Assembly (NCBI RefSeq): GCF_014192745.1
Contig: NZ_JACHYJ010000005.1
Location: 124,001 to 188,000, forward strand
Reading direction: 5' to 3'
DNA from: Luteimonas sp. RC10
GTDB taxonomy: Bacteria > Pseudomonadota > Gammaproteobacteria > Xanthomonadales > Xanthomonadaceae
Length of the DNA stretch: 64,000 nt
Shown in pieces: positions 57,295 through 64,000 of the stretch. Under the pieces are notes generated by a model. The model was not told the origin of the DNA and did not search any database. It was given only the letters and a program-made list of their open reading frames with translations. A program made the position numbers and the translations under genes. The stretch's first letter is position 1. Each line of letters opens with the position of its first letter.

Positions 57295-58737
57295 TCAGTG
57301 CGCCGGCGTGGCGTCGGTCTTGGGCGCGCTGCCGAAGCTTTCGTCGGATTCTGCAGCCAGCCACGCGAACACTGCATAGGCCGCGGTGTTCTGCGCGACC
57401 GCATCGGGGTCGACCTTGTCGAAGGTGTCGTTGGCGTTGTGGTGCAGGTCGAAGTAGTCGGTGCCGTCCTGGCCCAGCCAGCCCCAGGCGCCGCCCTTGG
57501 CCGCCAGCGGCGAGATGTCGGGGCCCGGGCTGCCTTTGTCCTGCAGATAGTCGATGCCGAGCGGACGCAGTACCTCGGCGATCGCGTCGCTGGTCGCGCG
57601 CTGTCCCGCCGGGGCGCTGGTGTTGAAGCCGTAGATGCGACCGGCGCCGAAGTCGCTCTCCGCACCGATCACGTGCCGGGCGATCACATCGGCGCCGCCG
57701 TGCGCGTCGGCATAGGCGCGCGCGCCAAGTAGGCCCTGTTCCTCGTTCGCGAACGCAACCACGCGCACGCTGCGCCGCGGACGCTGCGGCTGCTGCGCGA
57801 TCAGGTGCCCGGCGGCCATCGTGATGCCCACGCCCGAGGCGTCGTCGACCGCGCCGGTGCCCAGGTCCCAGGAATCGAGATGGCCGGCGATCAGCACGAT
57901 CTCGTCCGGGCGCTCGCGGCCGGTGAGTTCGGCGATGACGTTCTGCGAGGTGTAGGTCCCGTTCCAGCCGCAGTCGAGCGAGAGGGCGACTTCGACCGGC
58001 CCCAGCCGCAGCAGGCGGGTCAGCTGGTCGGCGTCGGGCAGCGACAATGCGGCTGCCGGGATCGGCGTGACGTCGGCATCGAAGCGGGTGATGCCGGTAT
58101 TGGCGACACGGTGCGGGCTGGTGCCGATCGAGCGCATCAGGTAGGCGGCCGCGCCCTTGCGCGCGGCAATCGACGGTCCGCGGCTGCGGATTGCGCCGGC
58201 GGCACCGTAGCCGCTGCCGTCGCGCGAGCGTGCCATCGGGACGTCGACAAACACGATGCGTCCGCGCAGCGTCGCCGGGTCGGCGGCCTCGAGTGCGGCG
58301 AGGCTGTCGAAGCGCGCGATCTGCGCCGACACCTCGCCGCCCGGACTGCCACCCAGTGCGGTGAGCACCAGCGGCTGGGCGTGGGCACCAACGACCGCCG
58401 CGTGCTCGCTGCGCCGTTCCCACTTCGGGAAAGTCACCGGTTCGGTCCACACCCGGTCGTAGCCGAGCTCGGCAAAGCGCGCCTTGGCCCATTCGACCGC
58501 GCGCGCATCGGCCTCGCTGCCCGGCAGACGCGGGCCGATCTGCGTGGTCAGCGATTCGATCAGCCGGTAGGCGGTGCCGTCCTGCAATGCGCGCTCGCGC
58601 AGTTGCGCGGCGGCGTCCAGCGACGCCTGCGCCACCGGCGCGGCCGTGGCCTCGCGTGCGTGGCTGGTGGCGGGCACCAGCAGGGCGCCCGACAACAGGG
58701 CGAGGGCGAGGGCATTCAGAAGCGGGGCAGGACGCAT
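57295..58737 (-). CDS. M28 family metallo-aminopeptidase (secreted)
   Basis: The 480-residue precursor has a signal peptide ending in VPATSHA. A protease-associated (PA) insert is likely around residues 140-260. The M28 zinc ligands appear in IAGHLDSWDLGTGAVDDASG (His and Asp), in FANEEQGLLG (Glu catalytic and Glu ligand), in GAESDFGA (Asp) and in DLHHNANDTFDKVDP (His). The product would cut N-terminal residues from peptides in the periplasm or outside the cell. It converges with the methyltransferase gene and is downstream of mscL. Confidence 0.92.
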   Translation of the reverse strand: MRPAPLLNALALALLSGALLVPATSHAREATAAPVAQASLDAAAQLRERALQDGTAYRLIESLTTQIGPRLPGSEADARAVEWAKARFAELGYDRVWTEPVTFPKWERRSEHAAVVGAHAQPLVLTALGGSPGGEVSAQIARFDSLAALEAADPATLRGRIVFVDVPMARSRDGSGYGAAGAIRSRGPSIAARKGAAAYLMRSIGTSPHRVANTGITRFDADVTPIPAAALSLPDADQLTRLLRLGPVEVALSLDCGWNGTYTSQNVIAELTGRERPDEIVLIAGHLDSWDLGTGAVDDASGVGITMAAGHLIAQQPQRPRRSVRVVAFANEEQGLLGARAYADAHGGADVIARHVIGAESDFGAGRIYGFNTSAPAGQRATSDAIAEVLRPLGIDYLQDKGSPGPDISPLAAKGGAWGWLGQDGTDYFDLHHNANDTFDKVDPDAVAQNTAAYAVFAWLAAESDESFGSAPKTDATPAH

Positions 58738-58759
58738 GCGCGGTCTCCGGCTGAAATAG

Positions 58760-58795
58760 GAACGGGCCGTGCGCATTGTCGCGCGCGGCCCGTTC
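58760..58795 (-). terminator. Probable terminator downstream of mscL
   Basis: GAACGGGCC and GGCCCGTTC form a 9-bp stem, with additional GCGC pairing inside the loop. On the minus strand it is followed by CTATTTCAG, so it has only a weak T-run. It lies between mscL and the peptidase gene. Confidence 0.5.
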
Positions 58796-58832
58796 TGAGG
58801 CGATGTGCCGGAGGTCCGGCGTGGGATGCGGG

Positions 58833-59270
58833 TCAGGTGACCGGGGCGTCGGGCTTGCGAAGCGAATCGCGGATCTCGCGCAGCAGCTTCACTTCTTCGC
58901 TCGGCTCGGCCGGCTTCTGCTCGACCGGCGCTTCGGCCTGCTTGCGCTTGAGACGGTTGATGAAGCGCACCGCGATGAAGATCGCGAACGCGACGATGAC
59001 GAACTGCACGATGGTGTTGACGACGTTGCCGATGCCCAGCACCAGCGCTGGAATCTCCTCGCCGGCTGCGTCCACCTGGGCTGCACGCAGTGTGATGGCC
59101 CATCGGGAGAAATCGATGCCACCGGTCAGCAGGCCGATGAATGGCATGATGAGGTTCTCGACGAGTGCCGTGACGATCTTGCCGAACGCCGCGCCGATGA
59201 CCACGCCGACCGCGAGATCGATGACGTTGCCGCGGACGGCGAATTCCCTGAACTCGGCGAGTATGCCCAT
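58833..59270 (-). CDS. mscL: Large-conductance mechanosensitive channel
   Basis: The 145-residue channel opens under membrane tension to release solutes during osmotic downshock. The first helix region [37 protein letters not shown] is hallmark MscL (shown here by its parts [13 protein letters not shown] and [12 protein letters not shown]). The periplasmic loop, second helix [15 protein letters not shown] and the C-terminal amphipathic helix LLREIRDSL agree. Length is normal. ATG 59270 is preceded by AGGAGA. Confidence 0.97.
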   Translation of the reverse strand: MGILAEFREFAVRGNVIDLAVGVVIGAAFGKIVTALVENLIMPFIGLLTGGIDFSRWAITLRAAQVDAAGEEIPALVLGIGNVVNTIVQFVIVAFAIFIAVRFINRLKRKQAEAPVEQKPAEPSEEVKLLREIRDSLRKPDAPVT

Positions 59271-59305
59271 GATGTCTCCTGCGCTGTAAGTGGATGCGCG
59301 CAGGA

Positions 59306-60031
59306 CTATAGCGGCGGCGCAGTGACCTTGCAGTGGAGCTCGAGCACATCGTCGAGCCGGGCGACGCAGACATCGCCCGGATGCAGGGCGGCGACGCCGG
59401 CCGGCGTGCCCATCAACACCAAGTCGCCAGCGCGCAGCGCGAACAGCTTGGACAATTCGTGCAGGATCTCGGGCACATCCCAGATCAGCTGCGCGAGCGT
59501 CGACGATTGCCGCAGCACACCGTTGACCTCCAGCGACAACGTCCGCGGTGCCAGCGTGCCAACGACCGCTGCCGGCACCAGTTCGCCGACCGGCGCCGAG
59601 GCGTCGAAGCCCTTGGCCACGTCCCAGGGCAGGCCCTTGGCCTTGGCGGCGGCCTGCAGGTCACGACGGGTGAGGTCCAGGCCGACTGCGTAGCCGTAGA
59701 CGAGCTCGGCAGCGCGGTCGACCGGCAGGTCGCCGGGCGGCGCGTCGCGGCCGATCGCCACGACCAGTTCGACCTCGTGATGCAGTTCGCGCGTGGCACT
59801 CGGGTAGGGCACTTCGCCGGAGGTCACCACCGCATCGGCGGGCTTGGCGAAGAACACCGGCGTACCGCGCTCGGCCTTCGAGGCGGGTGCCTGGGCGCCC
59901 ATCTCGCGGGCGTGGTCGGCGAAATTGCGGCCGACGCAGTACACGCGCCGGATCGGAAACTGGCCGCCACCGCGCACAGGCAGGCGGGTCGGCGCCGCAG
60001 CGGGCACCACGTCGTACGACGGATCGGTCAT
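59306..60031 (-). CDS. Fumarylacetoacetate hydrolase family protein
   Basis: The 241-residue product matches the FAH family of hydrolases and decarboxylases acting on dicarbonyl acids. [40 protein letters not shown] (metal-binding glutamates), [14 protein letters not shown] and [13 protein letters not shown] are all present. The substrate (fumarylpyruvate, acylpyruvate or another) cannot be told. ATG 60031 starts a plausible N-terminus. The upstream small membrane protein gene ends 32 bases earlier in the same direction. Confidence 0.92.
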   Translation of the reverse strand: MTDPSYDVVPAAAPTRLPVRGGGQFPIRRVYCVGRNFADHAREMGAQAPASKAERGTPVFFAKPADAVVTSGEVPYPSATRELHHEVELVVAIGRDAPPGDLPVDRAAELVYGYAVGLDLTRRDLQAAAKAKGLPWDVAKGFDASAPVGELVPAAVVGTLAPRTLSLEVNGVLRQSSTLAQLIWDVPEILHELSKLFALRAGDLVLMGTPAGVAALHPGDVCVARLDDVLELHCKVTAPPL

Positions 60032-60063
60032 CGGCTCAGATCGGGATGCGGGCGCTGCAGCGC

Positions 60064-60360
60064 TCAGCGCAGCAGCGGCTGGTCGCGATTGCGCACGACG
60101 CGGTACTCGGCCTCGACGATGCGGTCGTCCCGGGCCGGCGACGCGTCGCCACGCACCAGCAAGCGGCGCGCAAGCCCGAACAGCAGCATCGCCGCGCCGA
60201 CGAACAGGCCGGCCACCAGCAACACCGCGAGCAGGGCGAGGCCGACCAGGCCCAGCAACACCCGCAACACCGGGTGCCGCGGCTTGCGCGGCGCGAACAC
60301 CGCACGGACACCGGAGGCATCGAAACGGGCGTGAAGATCGCGGAAGAAGGCGTTGGACAT
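60064..60360 (-). CDS. Small membrane protein of unknown function
   Basis: The 98-residue product has a short charged N-terminus, then one long or two closely spaced hydrophobic helices (residues about 31-65, VLLGLVGLALLAVLLVAGLF), then a charged end. I do not recognise a family. It lies upstream of the FAH-family gene in the same direction and is probably co-transcribed. Its start ATG 60360 is the only one that keeps the N-terminus. Confidence 0.6.
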   Translation of the reverse strand: MSNAFFRDLHARFDASGVRAVFAPRKPRHPVLRVLLGLVGLALLAVLLVAGLFVGAAMLLFGLARRLLVRGDASPARDDRIVEAEYRVVRNRDQPLLR

Positions 60361-60438
60361 GGCGGCTGCAATGCTCGTGACACAATGGCCGGGTGGGCCG
60401 AGGGGTCCAGTATCGGTCGGTCGCCGCCCGGAGTTGTA

Positions 60439-60789
60439 ATGCCTTCGTTAAATTCATGTGACGGTGCCCGTCTGCTCGCACTCGATGCCATCGCCGATGG
60501 CGGCTTCGCCGAGGCGGAAGGCGTCGTCGATGGCGAAGCCGAGTCGCTGGTGCTGCACCGTGACGGCGGCGAGGTCCGCGCCTGGCTCAACATCTGTCCG
60601 CATGCCGGCCGTCGGCTCGACTGGGCGCCCGGTCAGTTCCTGGCCTCCAAGGACGGGCATCTGGTCTGCGCCGCGCACGGTGCGAGTTTCCGCACCGCCG
60701 ACGGCGTCTGCGTCGCCGGGCCGTGCAAGGGAGAGGCGTTGCGCGCCGTGCCCGTGCAGGTGTGCGAGGGGCAGGTGGTGCTGGGCTGA
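60439..60789 (+). CDS. Rieske [2Fe-2S] ferredoxin-like protein
   Basis: The 116-residue soluble protein has the Rieske cluster ligands Cys53 and His55 in NICPHAG and Cys77 and His80 in CAAHGASF. The spacing fits a small ferredoxin-type Rieske protein that shuttles electrons to an oxygenase or reductase. ATG 60439 follows GGAG seven bases upstream (CCGGAGTTGTA). It is divergent from the small membrane protein and converges on the permease gene. Its electron partner is unknown. Confidence 0.92.
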   Translation: MPSLNSCDGARLLALDAIADGGFAEAEGVVDGEAESLVLHRDGGEVRAWLNICPHAGRRLDWAPGQFLASKDGHLVCAAHGASFRTADGVCVAGPCKGEALRAVPVQVCEGQVVLG

Positions 60790-60845
60790 GCGCCGCGAGC
60801 TGGACGGCAGCACGCGCCGGCAGCCGGGCGTCGCCGGTCGAGCCC

Positions 60846-62696
60846 TCAGTCGAACAGCAGGTTGACCATCAGCACCACGATCGCGGTGTACATCAGCGAG
60901 ATCGGCAGCCCGATCCGCCACAGCTGCTTGGCCGTATAACCGGCCGGGCCGATGATCATCGACATCACCGGATTGGACTGGGTGACGAAGTTGTTGGACG
61001 CCGACAGCGCGACGATCAGCGCGAATGCGGTCGGGTTGCCGCCGGCGGCCAGCGCCAGATTGATCGCCAGCGGGACCACGACGATCGTCGCGCCAACGTG
61101 GCTGATGACCAGCGAGAACGCGGTGGTCAGCAGCGCGACTGCGATCTCCAGCAGCCAGACCGGCAGCCCGGTCGGCAGCCGTTCGATGCTGTGGCCGGCG
61201 ACCCAGGCCGCTGCGCCGCTCGAATCCATCGCCCAGCCCAGCGGAATCAGACAAGCCATCAGGAACACGGTCTTCCAGTTGATCGCGCTGTAGGCCTCGT
61301 CCATCTTCAGCACGCCGAACACCAGCATGCCCGCCACGCCGGTCATCAGCGCCACCGAGGTGGGGATGCGGGAGGACAGGGCGATCAGCATCGTCACCGC
61401 AAAGATCGCCATCGCGATCTTGAACTTGTGCGGCCGCTGCTCGCCCTTGGGATAGTCGGTCACGATCAGGAAATCGAGCGACTTGGCGGTACGCGCCAGG
61501 TCCTGCCAGATGCTGTGCAGCACCAGCATGTCGCCGGCGCGCAGGGTCATCTTGCGCACGTTCTCGCGCAGCACGGTCTTGTCGCGATTGATCGCCAGCA
61601 GCCGGACGCCGTACTTCTTGCCCAGGCTCAGCTCGGCGGCCGACTTGCCGATGAATTTCGAGGTCGGCGGAATCACCGCCTCGGCGATGCCGGCACGGCT
61701 GGGATTGAACAGGTCGCCGAAGTGCCGCAGCCGCGAACTCATGCGCAGGAACTGGTTCTGCGCGAAGTCGGCCACCTGCTGGCGCGGGCCCATCGCACCA
61801 AGCACGCTGCCCACCCAGATGCGCGAATCGGCCGGCGGGGCCAGGCGCGACTCGTTCTCGGACTTGAGCGCCAGCAGCAGCGGCGCGTGGTGGATCGCCT
61901 CGGCCTCGGCGAACGTCATGCCCACCAGCGGGCTTTCGGCGGTGACCACCAGTTCGAACACGTCGCCTTCGATGCCGTAGGCGCTGGCGAAGTAGCTCTG
62001 GGTGCGCGCCGGGGTCACCGGGCCGTCGCCGCCGTCGCTCAGTTCGCCCAGCTGCCGGTTGCCGAAGAAATGGAAGTAGGCGAGCCCGGCGATCAGCAGC
62101 GCCAGGCCGATCGGCAGCGGCGCGAACATGTTCAGCGATTCCAGCGTCGCCGCGCCGGAGGGCATGTTGGCGTTGGCCGCGGTCAGCAGGTCGTTGAGCA
62201 GGATCAGTGGCGAGTTGCCGACCATCGTCAGCGCGCCGCCCATGACGATGGCCACACAGACCGGCAGCAGGATCTGCGCCAGGCGCAGCCCCGAGCGCGA
62301 GGCCAGTCGCGCCGCGACCGGCATGTACAGCGCCATCACCGACGGGTTCTGCATGACCGAGGAATTGAGGCCGGCGGTGGCCGCGGTCAGCAGCAACAGG
62401 CGGTTCTCCATGCCCCGGGCCCGTCGCAGCAGCCAGCCGGCGAGGCGGTTGAGCGCGCCGGTGCGGTCCAGGCCCATGCCCAGGATCATCGTCGCGATGA
62501 CGCTGATCACCGCGTTGGAGGAAAAGCCGTTGAAGACATCCTCGGGCGCCACCAGACCGGTCAGGCCCAGCATCACCAGCACCACCAGCGCCACCAGGTC
62601 CGCGCGCACGCGCTGGAACAAGAACAGCACCATCGTCAGCCCCACCAGGGCCAGGACGATCTTCATATCGGTGGTGAGTGCCAGGCCGGTGTCCAT
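60846..62696 (-). CDS. SLC13 family permease with TrkA-C domains
   Basis: The 616-residue inner-membrane protein has a divided membrane domain (about six helices, a soluble insert of roughly residues 220-400, then about five more). The conserved membrane motifs GLNSSVMQNPSVMALYMPVA, MVGNSPLILLN, and near the end ALSASNNFVTQSNPV fit the SLC13/DASS divalent-anion group. The insert holds two TrkA-C-like domains (residues about 230-310 and 320-405; LLAINRDKTVLREN), which bind regulatory ligands. It may carry sulfate, dicarboxylates or another anion. ATG 62696 is preferred from its N-terminus. Confidence 0.88.
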   Translation of the reverse strand: MDTGLALTTDMKIVLALVGLTMVLFLFQRVRADLVALVVLVMLGLTGLVAPEDVFNGFSSNAVISVIATMILGMGLDRTGALNRLAGWLLRRARGMENRLLLLTAATAGLNSSVMQNPSVMALYMPVAARLASRSGLRLAQILLPVCVAIVMGGALTMVGNSPLILLNDLLTAANANMPSGAATLESLNMFAPLPIGLALLIAGLAYFHFFGNRQLGELSDGGDGPVTPARTQSYFASAYGIEGDVFELVVTAESPLVGMTFAEAEAIHHAPLLLALKSENESRLAPPADSRIWVGSVLGAMGPRQQVADFAQNQFLRMSSRLRHFGDLFNPSRAGIAEAVIPPTSKFIGKSAAELSLGKKYGVRLLAINRDKTVLRENVRKMTLRAGDMLVLHSIWQDLARTAKSLDFLIVTDYPKGEQRPHKFKIAMAIFAVTMLIALSSRIPTSVALMTGVAGMLVFGVLKMDEAYSAINWKTVFLMACLIPLGWAMDSSGAAAWVAGHSIERLPTGLPVWLLEIAVALLTTAFSLVISHVGATIVVVPLAINLALAAGGNPTAFALIVALSASNNFVTQSNPVMSMIIGPAGYTAKQLWRIGLPISLMYTAIVVLMVNLLFD

Positions 62697-62794
62697 CAGG
62701 GCGATGACGCTTTCCGACGCGACGGGGACCGGCGCAAGCCAGTGTGCTTCCGCGCCGGGGAGGCGCCCTGCTGGTCCCGATCACGCATCACGGA

Positions 62795-63532
62795 TCATGG
62801 GTCCCGGTCGTAGAGCAGATCCCAGACCCCGTGGCCCAGCTTCAGGCCGCGGCTCTCGAAATGCGTCTGCGGGCGCCACGGCGGTCGCGGCACATGGCCG
62901 CGCGGGCCGACGCGGTTGCGCAGGCCGGCCGTGGCGTCGAGCACGTCCCACATCTGCTCGGCGTAGTCCTGCCAGTCGGTCGCCAGATGCAGGCGCCCGC
63001 CCAGCCGCAGCTTGGTCACCAGCAGCGCGGCGAACGCGGGCTGTACCAGGCGGCGTTTGTTGTGGCGCTTCTTGTGCCAGGGATCGGGGAAGTAGATCCG
63101 GATCTCGTCGAGCGCGCCGTCTGCGATCTCGTTGCGCAGCACCTCGACCGCGTCGTGGTGGTACACGCGGACATGGTCGCTGCCGTCCTCGGCCAGGCCA
63201 TTGAGCACACGGCCCACCCCCGGCGCATGCACTTCGATGCCGATGTGGTCGCGGGCCAGGTCCATGCGCGCCGAATGGCGCAGCGCCTCACCGTTGCCGA
63301 AGCCGATTTCCAGAATCCGCAAGGCCTGCCGTCCGAACACGGCGTCGAGGTCGCGCGGTGTGCCGGTGTAGTCCAGGCCGAAGCGCGGCCAGGCGTCGTC
63401 GAATGCGCGCTGTTGCGCCGGCGTGAACCGGCCCTGGCGCAATACGAAGCTGCGCACTTCGCGCCGGCCCTCGGTCACCGTGAACGGCTTGGGCGGCGCC
63501 TTGGCGCCTTCGCTGGAGAACGGGTCGGTCAT
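62795..63532 (-). CDS. trmB: tRNA (guanine-N7-)-methyltransferase
   Basis: The 245-residue enzyme makes 7-methylguanosine at position 46 of tRNA with S-adenosylmethionine. It has the SAM-binding motif [11 protein letters not shown], the TrmB signature [15 protein letters not shown], and [12 protein letters not shown] plus [17 protein letters not shown] near the C-terminus. ATG 63532 is the usual start. It lies ten bases after thiG in the same direction; a thiG-trmB pair is common in related Gammaproteobacteria. Confidence 0.96.
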   Translation of the reverse strand: MTDPFSSEGAKAPPKPFTVTEGRREVRSFVLRQGRFTPAQQRAFDDAWPRFGLDYTGTPRDLDAVFGRQALRILEIGFGNGEALRHSARMDLARDHIGIEVHAPGVGRVLNGLAEDGSDHVRVYHHDAVEVLRNEIADGALDEIRIYFPDPWHKKRHNKRRLVQPAFAALLVTKLRLGGRLHLATDWQDYAEQMWDVLDATAGLRNRVGPRGHVPRPPWRPQTHFESRGLKLGHGVWDLLYDRDP

Positions 63533-63542
63533 CGCGCGGGCG

Positions 63543-64000
<458 letters not shown>

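Overview
The window is a chromosomal segment of a high-GC gammaproteobacterium, most likely a member of the Lysobacter/Luteimonas/Xanthomonas group (Xanthomonadaceae). The reasons are the very GC-rich coding bias, the run of tkt, gap, pgk, pyk and a class I fructose-bisphosphate aldolase on one strand with small unrelated genes between them, a thiG-trmB pair, and intergenic palindromes carrying GGGGTCAGxGTGCAATTTC, which I associate with this group. I see no tRNA, rRNA, CRISPR array, prophage or insertion sequence. The assignment is inference from gene content.

Bases 1-17.4 kb. The window opens inside an lhr-type helicase gene, followed by an orphan OmpR-type response regulator and about 0.86 kb without a gene. 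This gap ends in a strong sigma-70 promoter and a folded leader. Then comes a three-gene surface locus: a 3168-residue protein built from about 21 DUF11-like repeats and an OmpA-type peptidoglycan-binding end, a 1224-residue predicted outer-membrane beta-barrel, and a 474-residue secreted protein with one DUF11-like module. The array has 18 successive units of exactly 378 bp with no indels. This is the most distinctive part of the window and the best candidate for a poorly described system.

Bases 17.5-37 kb. This is accessory metabolism, transport and envelope: recQ, a dicarboxylate/amino-acid symporter with a His-rich tail, tkt, a bolA-like gene, an acetyl-CoA hydrolase/transferase, a half-size solute-binding lipoprotein translationally coupled to a divergent CDF transporter, and a TonB siderophore receptor behind a Fur-like box. 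Next is a molybdate operon (SUOX-like protein, modA, modB, modC) behind a ModE-like palindrome, running on towards an Lnt-like nitrilase-family membrane protein and a flavin reductase. An ETHE1-like hydrolase, an S1/P1 nuclease and an OmpW-like porin follow.

Bases 37-47.3 kb. This is the glycolytic stretch: gap, a DUF2339/DUF3999 membrane-protein pair, pgk coupled to a HAD phosphatase, pyk and fba. Clear stem-loops follow tkt, gap and fba.

Bases 47.3-64 kb. The genes are a macrodomain protein, a membrane-anchored L7/L12-like protein, cysK, an RND efflux adaptor/pump pair without its own TolC, a GNAT acetyltransferase, an AGCS sodium:alanine symporter, a TrmH-family rRNA methyltransferase, an M28 aminopeptidase, mscL, an FAH-family hydrolase, a small membrane protein, a Rieske protein, an SLC13 permease with TrkA-C domains, trmB and the 3' part of thiG.
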